DNA of 21,691 nt from contig CAYTHB010000043.1 of assembly GCA_964437515.1 (NCBI GenBank), forward strand, positions 1 through 21,691, given 5' to 3'. Position 1 is the first letter of the stretch; every line of letters starts with the position of its first letter. Position numbers and translations under genes: made by a program. Source of the stretch: Sterolibacterium sp964437515 (GTDB lineage Bacteria; Pseudomonadota; Gammaproteobacteria; Burkholderiales; Rhodocyclaceae). Of the stretch, positions 15,109 through 21,691 are shown piece after piece. Under the pieces are notes generated by a model that saw nothing but the letters and a program-made list of their open reading frames with translations, was not told where the DNA came from and did no database searches.

Positions 15109-15399
15109 GTGACTTATCGCTTGAAATTTGTTCCTCCTGCACTGGAGGAATGGAATCGACTGGATGGCTCGGTCAAGGAACCGCTACGCAAGCTCCTTAA
15201 AAAGCGTCTCGTGACACCGCATGTTCCAGGAGCCAAATTGCATGGTGATCTGGTGAGTTGCTACAAGATCAAGCTGCTGAAGCAAGGCTATCGGCTGGTC
15301 TACACCGTGATCGATGAAGAAGTCGTCGTCCTCGTGCTCTCGGTTGGCAAGCGTGAGGATGCTCTGGCCTATGATGCTGCAAAGAAGCGACTCAAGTAG
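15109..15399 (+). CDS. relE: RelE family mRNA interferase toxin
   Basis: A 96-residue basic toxin expected to cut mRNA in the ribosomal A site. It starts at a GTG one base after the antitoxin stop (TGA-C-GTG); the resulting N-terminus, MTYRLKFVPPALEEWNRLDG, matches the E. coli RelE start. A TTG at 15088 is an in-frame but unlikely alternative. The RelE core CYKIKLLKQGYRLVY carries the lysines and the arginine equivalent to Arg61. SVGKREDALAYDAA carries the arginine and tyrosine equivalent to Arg81 and Tyr87. All key residues are present, so the toxin should be active. A broken transposase fragment follows directly. Confidence 0.92.
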   Translation: MTYRLKFVPPALEEWNRLDGSVKEPLRKLLKKRLVTPHVPGAKLHGDLVSCYKIKLLKQGYRLVYTVIDEEVVVLVLSVGKREDALAYDAAKKRLK

Positions 15400-15446
15400 C
15401 ACTGAAGGAAGGCCATGGCATGCATCTTCCCGAAAATTTTATCTGA

Positions 15447-15605
15447 CAAGTACAGGCAGGCATCTCATACGCGTTAACAACCGATTTCTTTACAGTTGCA
15501 CTCAAGGACGCCTTGATACGATACGGTTCGCTTGAAATCTTCAACACCGATCAAGGCAGCCCATTTACCCGTATCGAATTCACCGATGTGCTCAAGACGG
15601 CAAAA
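15447..15605 (+). pseudogene. IS3-family transposase fragment
   Basis: The frame from 15447 encodes ALTTDFFTVALKDALIRYG and then SLEIFNTDQGSPFTRIEFTD. This is the middle of the rve/DDE integrase domain of IS3-type OrfB, with the second catalytic aspartate in NTDQG. Only about 50 codons remain. There is no start, no first aspartate, no final glutamate and no OrfA. A stop lies just upstream (15444-15446), and the homology ends at about 15605, some 30 bases from the secF stop. I see no terminal inverted repeats. It is a relic between the toxin and secF. Confidence 0.75.
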
Positions 15606-15632
15606 ACACAAACCGTGCGGCTCAAAAAACAG

Positions 15633-16664
15633 TTACACCACCGCTTCATCCTTGACGACTTTCTGCTGGATGAATTGCTCGCGTGAAGCACCGAGCCACA
15701 TGACCAGCGGCGAGGCGACTAGTACTGACGAATAGATGCCGAACAAAATGCCGATGGTCAGTGCCAGTGCGAAGTAATGCAGTGCTGTGCCACCAAAAAT
15801 CAGCATGGAGGTGACCATCATCTGGGTGGAGCCGTGGGTGATGATGGTGCGGGAAATGGTGCTGGTGATGGCGTGGTCGATGACTTGGGCTGTGGTCAGG
15901 CCGCGTTTTTTGCGGAAGGTTTCGCGCACCCGGTCGAACACCACGACGGATTCATTCACTGAATAGCCCAGCACCGCGAGCACCGCAGCCAATACGGGTA
16001 GCGAGAACTCCCATTGGAACAGGGCGAAGAAGCCGAGGATGATGATGACATCGTGCAGGTTGGCGATGATGGCGGAAACTGCGAAACGCCATTCAAAGCG
16101 GATTGCCAGATAAATGACGATGCCGATCACCACCAGCAGGAGTGCCATGGCACCGTCGGAAGCGAGTTCCTTGCCGACTTGCGGGCCGACGAATTCAACG
16201 CGCTTGAGGGTGACGGGTTCGGCTTGTTGATCGTTTGCTTGATTACTTTGGCAGATGGTTTTCTTGATGTGCTCACCCTTGTCGGTGGTGTAGTCCACTT
16301 CCAGCGTGTGGCCGTGCTCCATGCTGCATAGCGAGCCAAATATTTTTTCCGAGTTCTTGCCGGCAGCACTGCCTTCTTCTGCTTTCACGGGTAAGCGCAC
16401 GAGGAGATCGCGTGAGCTGCCGAAGTTTTGTACCTGCGGGTCGAACATGCCGTCCTGCACCAGTTTTTCCCGCACCTTTTCCACGTCGGGTGCGCTGGCA
16501 TAGTGCAGTTCCATCAGTGTGCCGCCGGTAAACTCGATGGAAAGATGCAGGCCTTTGCTGATGAGAAAGAATACGGCCAGCAAAAAGGTGACCAACGAAA
16601 TGACGTTGAACACCAGCGCGTGGCGCATGAAGGGGATGTCTTTTTTGATGCGGAAGAATTCCAT
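15633..16664 (-). CDS. secF: Protein translocase subunit SecF
   Basis: Inner-membrane partner of SecD that uses the proton gradient to help SecYEG export proteins. Six membrane segments surround a periplasmic P1 domain. FTGGT is near residue 45, RVEFVGPQVG near 155, and GYSVNESVVVFDRVRE is at 233-248. The residue matching the essential Asp213 of E. coli is Glu238, a conservative change that I recall from other SecF proteins. Arg272 corresponds to Arg247. The 343-residue length exceeds the E. coli 323 because P1 carries about 32 extra residues between about 92 and 150, with cysteines at 113 and 138. AGGACG precedes the ATG. It is the last gene of yajC-secD-secF, 33 bases after secD. Confidence 0.97.
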   Translation of the reverse strand: MEFFRIKKDIPFMRHALVFNVISLVTFLLAVFFLISKGLHLSIEFTGGTLMELHYASAPDVEKVREKLVQDGMFDPQVQNFGSSRDLLVRLPVKAEEGSAAGKNSEKIFGSLCSMEHGHTLEVDYTTDKGEHIKKTICQSNQANDQQAEPVTLKRVEFVGPQVGKELASDGAMALLLVVIGIVIYLAIRFEWRFAVSAIIANLHDVIIILGFFALFQWEFSLPVLAAVLAVLGYSVNESVVVFDRVRETFRKKRGLTTAQVIDHAITSTISRTIITHGSTQMMVTSMLIFGGTALHYFALALTIGILFGIYSSVLVASPLVMWLGASREQFIQQKVVKDEAVV

Positions 16665-16697
16665 TTTTGTCGTCCTGTTCCAGATTCAGCGGGTCAT

Positions 16698-18578
16698 TTA
16701 TTTCGCAGCAGCAACACCAGGCTTCCAGACCTGGCCAATCGCCAGTTTGGCAACCTTGCGGCGTGAGCCATACAGCAGGTTGATGATGGCGCGGGAGACC
16801 ACGACCGAGCTGAAGACGGAGGTCAGAATACCCAAGCAATGCACCACGGCAAAGCCACGCACTGGGCCCGAGCCGAAGATCAGCAGGGCAATACCGGCAA
16901 TCAGGGTGGTGACGTTGGAGTCCAGAATGGTTCCCCAAGCGCGTTCGTAACCATGATAGATCGCGGCCTGCGGTGTTTCACCATTACGCAATTCATCGCG
17001 GATACGTTCGTTGATGAGCACGTTGGCATCAATTGCCATCCCCAGCGTCAGCGCGATAGCGGCAATCCCGGGGAGGGTGAGTGTGGCCTGCAATAGTGAA
17101 AGCAGGGCAAACAGCAGCATCACGTTGGAAGCCAGGGCCAGTACTGAGACGAAGCCAAACAGCAGGTAATAAATGGTCATGAAGATGGCGATGCCGATAA
17201 AGCCACCGATGGTCGAGTGAAAGCCCTTCTCAATGTTTTCTTTACCCAGGCTGGGGCCGATGGTGCGTTCCTCGATGATGTCCATGGGGGCCGCCAAGCT
17301 ACCAGCACGCAGCAGCAGTGCCACGTCGTTGGATTCCTGTGTGCTCATCCGGCCACTGATTTGCACGCGACCGCCGCCGATTTCGCTGCGAATGACAGGT
17401 GCGGTGACGACTTCACCCTTGCCTTTTTCGATCAGCAGGATCGCCATGCGTTTGTTGATGTTGTCACGCGTGATTTCCTTGAAAATCCGTGCCCCTGCAG
17501 AGTCGAGGGTGAGGTGAACGGCGGGTTCTTGCGTGTCGCCCGAGAAGCCGGGTTGGGCATCGGTGAGACGCTCACCGGTGAGGACGACTTGTTTTTTGAC
17601 CAGCAGACCGTGGCCGCCGCGCTCGGTGTAATACTCATCTCCTGCAGGAGGCTGCCCCTTGGCGGCCTGCTCCATGACGCTGGGGTTGGCACTGTTTTCG
17701 TCATCGACCATGCGAATTTCCAGCGTGGCGGTGCGGCCGAGGATGTCCTTGGCCTTGGCGGTATCCTGCACGCCGGGGAGTTGGACGACGATGCGGTCAG
17801 CACCTTGTTGCTGGATCACCGGCTCGGCGACCCCCAATTCGTTGATGCGGTTATGCAAGGTGGAAATATTTTGGCGGATGGCGAATTCTTGGATTTTCTT
17901 TTCGGCTTCGGGCTTGAGCTTGCCGGAGAGCTTGAAGTCAGCACCGTCCTGCGATTCAGTGAACACCAGATCCGGCTGGGCATCCAGTAGTGCATAGCGG
18001 GCTTTATCGCGGGCTTCCGTGTCGCGGAAGCGGATCGCCAGATTCATGCCTTCGCGATTGATGCCCGAATGGCGGACGTTCTTTTCACGCAGCAGGCTGC
18101 GAATGTCGGCAGAGGTGGCATCGAGGCGTTTGGTTAGCGCACCTTTCATGTCGACCTGAAGAAGGAAATGCACACCACCGCGCAAATCCAGCCCGAGATA
18201 CATCGGTAGGGCGTGCAGGTTGGTCAGCCATTGTGGTGAGGCGGAGAGCAGATTCAGCGCAACACTGTAGGTGGGGTCGCTGGCATCGGGGTTCAAGGCC
18301 TTTTCGATGGCATCCTTGGCCTTCATCTGGGTATCCGTGTCGGTGAAGCGGATACGAATGCTGTTGGGATCAGAAAACAGGCCGTTATTGGCGATATTGC
18401 TGGCCTTGAGGGTCTCTTCTATGGTCGATTGAATCTTGTTGTCGACCTTGATGGTTGCCTTGACACTCGACACTTGTACCGCAGGCGATTCGCCAAAGAA
18501 ATTCGGCAAGGTGTACAACGCCCCGAGCAGGAGCGCGACAACAACCAGGATATTTTTCCAGAGCGGATAGCGATTCAT
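16698..18578 (-). CDS. secD: Protein translocase subunit SecD
   Basis: A 626-residue inner-membrane subunit of the SecDF-YajC complex. A first membrane segment (about 8-25) is followed by a large periplasmic P1 domain with the D1 motif GLDLRGG (129-135). The C-terminal block has five further segments, with the conserved GMAIDANVLINERIRDE carrying the proton-path aspartate (Asp519 in E. coli). The length is close to the E. coli 615. The ATG at 18578 has only a weak ribosome-binding site. A 93-base gap separates it from yajC. Confidence 0.98.
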   Translation of the reverse strand: MNRYPLWKNILVVVALLLGALYTLPNFFGESPAVQVSSVKATIKVDNKIQSTIEETLKASNIANNGLFSDPNSIRIRFTDTDTQMKAKDAIEKALNPDASDPTYSVALNLLSASPQWLTNLHALPMYLGLDLRGGVHFLLQVDMKGALTKRLDATSADIRSLLREKNVRHSGINREGMNLAIRFRDTEARDKARYALLDAQPDLVFTESQDGADFKLSGKLKPEAEKKIQEFAIRQNISTLHNRINELGVAEPVIQQQGADRIVVQLPGVQDTAKAKDILGRTATLEIRMVDDENSANPSVMEQAAKGQPPAGDEYYTERGGHGLLVKKQVVLTGERLTDAQPGFSGDTQEPAVHLTLDSAGARIFKEITRDNINKRMAILLIEKGKGEVVTAPVIRSEIGGGRVQISGRMSTQESNDVALLLRAGSLAAPMDIIEERTIGPSLGKENIEKGFHSTIGGFIGIAIFMTIYYLLFGFVSVLALASNVMLLFALLSLLQATLTLPGIAAIALTLGMAIDANVLINERIRDELRNGETPQAAIYHGYERAWGTILDSNVTTLIAGIALLIFGSGPVRGFAVVHCLGILTSVFSSVVVSRAIINLLYGSRRKVAKLAIGQVWKPGVAAAK

Positions 18579-18671
18579 ATATGCAGTAAAAAATGGTGAG
18601 TGGGAGTGAGTCGAAGCGTGGTGTAACGATAACGATATTCCATGGCTTGATTTCTCAAGCGGGTTTGATCG

Positions 18672-19013
18672 TTACAGAGTTTTGAGCGTTCCCTTGGGCA
18701 GCAGATTGGCGACGGCGTGTTTTTGTACGCAGATTTCAACCGGCTGATCTTTGATATTGCCAACTTCGACGGTCAGATAGTTTTCGCCAACTTTGACGAT
18801 ACGTCCTGCCATGCCGCCTTGGGTGATGATTTCGTCGCCTTTGGCAAGGGCTTCCACCATCTTGTTGTGTTCCTTGGCCTTTTTCATTTGCGGGCGAATC
18901 ATCAGAAACCACAGCACCACGAACATCAGGATGATGGGCAGCATTTGCATCAAACTGCTCGCTGCATCGGGGGCAGCGCCTGCCGCCTGGGCGTAAGCAT
19001 TGGAAATCAGCAC
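18672..19013 (-). CDS. yajC: Sec translocon accessory subunit YajC
   Basis: A 113-residue single-span membrane protein. The segment at about 21-40 (LMQMLPIILMFVVLWFLMIR) is followed by the family hallmark RPQMKKAKEHNKM and a small cytoplasmic beta domain (GDEIITQGGMAGRIVKV). The start codon is GTG at 19013, supported by AGGAG seven bases upstream. It belongs to the cluster tgt-yajC-secD-secF. Confidence 0.96.
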   Translation of the reverse strand: MLISNAYAQAAGAAPDAASSLMQMLPIILMFVVLWFLMIRPQMKKAKEHNKMVEALAKGDEIITQGGMAGRIVKVGENYLTVEVGNIKDQPVEICVQKHAVANLLPKGTLKTL

Positions 19014-19058
19014 GTTGGACTCCTAGTGTTAGGTGAGTGTGAGTAAATCAAACCGTCG

Positions 19059-19067
19059 ATTATATCA
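19059..19067 (-). promoter_or_regulatory. Possible extended -10 promoter of yajC-secD-secF
   Basis: The minus strand reads TGATATAAT, the extended -10 consensus, where the TGA is the tgt stop codon itself. No -35 is seen, which such promoters can do without. It would give the sec genes a start independent of tgt, with a leader of about 40 bases. Confidence 0.4.
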
Positions 19068-20171
19068 GCCGCCTGCCCGCTCCCGGCGGAATTGCGCGGC
19101 ATAATCGGCAAACTGGCCGGCAACGATGGCAGCGCGCATTTCGCGCATCAAGGTCTGGTAATAATGCAGATTGTGCAGGGTGTTGAGGCGCGCCCCGAGA
19201 ATTTCGCCGGTGCGGTGCAAATGGTGCAGATAGGCGCGGCTGTAATGACGGCAGGTAGCGCAGTCGCAGCTTTCGTCGAGCGGGCGCAGGTCGGCCTTGT
19301 ACTGGGCATTCTTGATCTTGATGTCGCCATGGCGAGTGAATAGCCAGCCGTTGCGTGCGTTGCGCGTCGGCATCACGCAATCAAACATGTCGATACCATG
19401 GGAGACCGCAAACAGCAGATCTTCAGGTGTTCCCACGCCCATCAGATAGCGAGGTTTGTGCGTGGGCAGGCGTGGCGCGGTGTGCGCGAGGATGCGCGCC
19501 ATGTCTTCCTTGGGTTCGCCGACCGAGAGACCGCCGATGGCATAGCCATCAAAATTCATCGCATCCAATGCTTCACGCGAGATATCCCGCAGGTTTTCGT
19601 ACATCCCGCCTTGCACGATGCCGAACAGGGCGTTGCCATTTTCCAGGCGACGATGTTCGTCGATCGAACGTTGCGCCCAGCGCAGTGATAGCTGCATCGA
19701 CTCTTCGGCCTGGCGGCGATCCGCCGGGTAGGGTGTGCATTCGTCAAAAATCATGACGATATCGGAATTCAGCGTGTGCTGGATTTGCATCGAAATTTCG
19801 GGCGTTAAAAACAGGCGATCCCCATTGATGGGCGAGGCAAAACGCACCCCTTCTTCGGATATCTTGCGTAGTGCGCCTAGTGAAAACACCTGAAACCCAC
19901 CCGAGTCGGTGAGGATCGGGCCATCCCACCCCATAAAGCGATGCAAGCCGCCATGGGCGGCAATAATCTCAGTGCCGGGACGCAGCCAAAGGTGGAAGGT
20001 GTTGCCCAGTACGATTTGCGCACCCAGTTGCTGGATTTCATCGGGAGCCATCGCCTTGACCGTGCCGTAAGTGCCGACGGGCATGAATGCGGGCGTGTCG
20101 ACCACGCCGTGCGCCAGGGTGAGGCGGCCGCGTCGCGCGCTGCCGTCTTGAGTCAGAAGTTCAAAATTCAT
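19065..20171 (-). CDS. tgt: tRNA-guanine transglycosylase
   Basis: Swaps the guanine at the wobble position of GUN anticodons for preQ1, a step in queuosine synthesis. The 368-residue TIM-barrel protein has the substrate-binding LTDSGGFQVFSL with Asp89, the GGLSVGE loop (213-219), the nucleophile Asp264 in FDCVMPTRNARNG, and the zinc site Cys302, Cys304, Cys307 and His333. The length is normal for bacterial Tgt. The ATG at 20171 has no clear ribosome-binding site. Copy B of the dispersed repeat ends 22 bases upstream, between this gene and queA, which acts in the next step. Confidence 0.98.
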   Translation of the reverse strand: MNFELLTQDGSARRGRLTLAHGVVDTPAFMPVGTYGTVKAMAPDEIQQLGAQIVLGNTFHLWLRPGTEIIAAHGGLHRFMGWDGPILTDSGGFQVFSLGALRKISEEGVRFASPINGDRLFLTPEISMQIQHTLNSDIVMIFDECTPYPADRRQAEESMQLSLRWAQRSIDEHRRLENGNALFGIVQGGMYENLRDISREALDAMNFDGYAIGGLSVGEPKEDMARILAHTAPRLPTHKPRYLMGVGTPEDLLFAVSHGIDMFDCVMPTRNARNGWLFTRHGDIKIKNAQYKADLRPLDESCDCATCRHYSRAYLHHLHRTGEILGARLNTLHNLHYYQTLMREMRAAIVAGQFADYAAQFRRERAGG

Positions 20172-20192
20172 GGTGTGTGCGTTTTAGTTTTT

Positions 20193-20343
20193 ACGTGAAA
20201 GAACGAAAACGGAGTCGGGTTGAAGCTACGAGCGTAGCGAGCAAATCAGTAGCCGCCCCTTGAGGGGCGGATGGGTGGGGTGGGCGTATCGGGTAACGAT
20301 TATTTCATCCTCTGTGGGTGGAGATGACTACCATGATCGTTAG
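20193..20343 (-). repeat. Dispersed 151-bp repeat, copy B
   Basis: Read on the minus strand it aligns without gaps to copy A (5386-5536): 140 of 151 positions agree, and 20244-20326 is identical to the core. It carries the TAACGAT/ATCGTTA box (20342-20294) and the 8-bp GC hairpin. A GCTACG-AG-CGTAGC hairpin is perfect here but broken in copy A. The box overlaps the 3' end of queA and supplies its stop codon. The remaining sequence fills nearly the whole queA-tgt gap. The second box seen beside copy A is absent. Confidence 0.85.
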
Positions 20344-21448
20344 TTTTAGTTTCTTCGGTACGGGTCAGCAGCATGGCATCGCCATAGCTGAAAAAACGAT
20401 AGCTCTGCTGGATGGCATGAGCGTAGGCCGCACGGATGCGTGGCACGCCGGCAAAGGCAGAGACCAGCATCAACAAGGTCGATTTGGGTAAATGGAAATT
20501 GGTCAGTAAACGATCCACCACGCGAAATTGGAATCCCGGCAGAATAAAAAGCCCGGTTTCCCCCGCACCGGCCTGCAATACACCATGACCCGCAATGGCC
20601 GCCGATTCCAGTGTGCGTAGCGTGGTGGTGCCCACAGCAACGATGCGTCCGCCCGCAGCACGCGTTTCCTCGATGGCTTTGACGGTGGCTTGCGGCAGGA
20701 TGTAGCGTTCGCGGTGCATCTGGTGCTCCGCCAGATTTTCACAGCGTACCGGTTGAAACGTGCCTGCGCCGACATGCAGCGTGACATAGGCAATGCGACA
20801 GCCGCGTTGTTGAATAGCGGTCAGCAGCGCGTCATCGAAATGCAAGCCAGCGGTGGGGGCAGCCACCGAACCATGGCTGCGAGCAAAGACCGTCTGGTAG
20901 CGAGTTTCGTCATGCTCGGCGGCATTGCGATCAATGTAAGGCGGTAGCGGCAGGCGACCATGACGCTCCAGCAGATCAATGACATTTTCCTGGGCGGGAA
21001 AGCGCAAATAATAAAACTCCCCTTCGCGCGCCAATACTTCAGCTTGCAATGCATCTTCAAGTAACAGCACGCTGCCTGCTTTAGGTGGCTTGCTGGCACG
21101 GATTTGCGCCAGCACCTCATGTTCGTCGGTGACCCGTTCAATCAGCACTTCAACCTTGCCGCCACTGTCCTTGTGGCCATAAAGCCGCGCATGCAGTACG
21201 CGCGTGTCATTCATGACCAGCAAATCGCCCGGTTGGAATTGATCGGCCAGATCAGCAATCTGGCGATTTTCAAAATAATCCTCAGTCACGACGAGCAAAC
21301 GACTCGCACTACGCTGCGTGAGCGGTTGCTGGGCAATGAGTGCGGGAGGCAGTGTGTAATCGAAGTCGCTCAAACACAATGATGAAGCGATGCTTTTTGT
21401 CTCGTTGTCGGCCGTTAATGGCGTCGAAAATTCATTATTTAGTGACAT
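20300..21448 (-). CDS. queA: S-adenosylmethionine:tRNA ribosyltransferase-isomerase, with a repeat-derived tail
   Basis: Transfers and isomerises the ribosyl group of AdoMet onto preQ1-tRNA to make epoxyqueuosine. Family blocks are clear: LVMNDTRVLHARL, LPLPPYIDR, VAAPTAGLHF, VTLHVGAGTFQPVR, VAVGTTTLRTLESAA, TNFHLPKSTLLMLVSAFAG and FFSYGDAMLL. From the ATG at 21448 the protein has 382 residues; an in-frame start at 21502 would add 18. Either start leaves an N-terminal extension before the usual 'DFxYxLPxxLIAQ' beginning. The family core ends soon after SYGDAMLLTR, and the last 13 residues (NDHGSHLHPQRMK) are encoded by the box of repeat copy B. It is first in the queA-tgt-yajC-secD-secF run; its promoter is unclear. 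Confidence 0.96.
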   Translation of the reverse strand: MSLNNEFSTPLTADNETKSIASSLCLSDFDYTLPPALIAQQPLTQRSASRLLVVTEDYFENRQIADLADQFQPGDLLVMNDTRVLHARLYGHKDSGGKVEVLIERVTDEHEVLAQIRASKPPKAGSVLLLEDALQAEVLAREGEFYYLRFPAQENVIDLLERHGRLPLPPYIDRNAAEHDETRYQTVFARSHGSVAAPTAGLHFDDALLTAIQQRGCRIAYVTLHVGAGTFQPVRCENLAEHQMHRERYILPQATVKAIEETRAAGGRIVAVGTTTLRTLESAAIAGHGVLQAGAGETGLFILPGFQFRVVDRLLTNFHLPKSTLLMLVSAFAGVPRIRAAYAHAIQQSYRFFSYGDAMLLTRTEETKTNDHGSHLHPQRMK

Positions 21449-21631
21449 AAGTGTTGAAGCGCGGCCAGGAATCGCGGATAATGCGCGCTCTTCAGTTTTC
21501 ACTTTTCGTGGTTTGGCGGCGAAATGCCGTGTGAAAGATGAAGTAGCGCGGCCGCCATTTTATGCGAGCCGCAACATTCCAAGTGATCCAATACCGCAAA
21601 TTTTGGTCGCAGAGAGTGTCATGAGCAGCAG

Positions 21632-21691
21632 GCCCAGGTGGCGGAATAGGTAGACGCGACGGTCTCAAACACCGTTGCCGCAAGGCGTGCC
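21632..21691 (+). tRNA. tRNA-Leu(CAA), cut by the right edge
   Basis: The first 60 bases of a class II tRNA. The acceptor strand GCCCAGG is followed by the D-arm TGGCGGAATAGGTAGACGC, an anticodon stem ACGGT/ACCGT with loop CTCAAAC (anticodon CAA), and a long variable arm (TGCCGCAAGGCG). The T-arm and 3' acceptor strand lie beyond the window. It is divergent from queA. I see no clear promoter in the 183 bases between them. Confidence 0.9.

Noticed and set aside
17217..17990. Plus-strand open frame of 257 codons
   Set aside because: It is antisense to secD, follows its codon structure and resembles no family.

Overview
The window is an ordinary chromosomal stretch from a proteobacterium, most likely a betaproteobacterium. 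The evidence is the mix of housekeeping proteins: Kup, the rpmB-rpmG pair, coaBC-dut, the queA-tgt-yajC-secD-secF order, a 55-residue cysteine-free L33, and a PurB very close to the E. coli enzyme with aligned active-site residues. I cannot name the genus from the sequence. Genes are dense and lie on both strands. Base composition looks moderately GC-rich.

Layout. (1) 1-2621, minus: valS, whose C-terminus lies beyond the left edge. (2) 2760-3038, plus: tRNA-Gly(GCC) with a near-consensus promoter and a strong hairpin behind it, then tRNA-Cys(GCA). Directly behind the tRNA-Cys 3' end sits a decayed integrase-like N-terminal fragment. (3) 3318-5204, minus: kup. (4) 5205-5702: a long intergenic region with the kup promoter, small palindromes and copy A of a dispersed repeat. 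(5) 5703-9642, plus: a three-gene operon for glutaryl-CoA dehydrogenase, a saccharopine/lysine-dehydrogenase-like protein and an ALDH7-type aminoadipate-semialdehyde dehydrogenase. Together these suggest lysine catabolism through 2-aminoadipate and glutaryl-CoA. (6) 9697-9861: initiator tRNA-fMet with its own promoter and terminator. (7) 9892-11601: purB and a small DUF2322-like gene, closed by a two-way terminator. (8) 11683-12940, minus: rpmG, rpmB, radC. (9) 12986-14643, plus: coaBC and dut, overlapping by one base. (10) 14796-15399: a RelBE-type toxin-antitoxin pair, then a broken IS3-family transposase fragment. (11) 15633-21448, minus: secF, secD, yajC, tgt, queA, the tRNA-queuosine and preprotein-translocase cluster. 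(12) 21632 to the edge: start of tRNA-Leu(CAA).

The least expected signal is a 151-bp repeat present twice in inverted orientation, about 14.8 kb apart (5386-5536 and 20193-20343, about 93% identical by hand alignment, with an 83-bp identical core). One end is a 49-bp box bounded by TAACGAT/ATCGTTA, and a third, diverged box follows copy A. At queA the box is fused in frame to the 3' end of the gene and supplies the last 13 codons and the stop. The same short reading frame stays open and ends at the same stop in all three boxes. I see no CRISPR array, no complete mobile element and no large unknown gene cluster.
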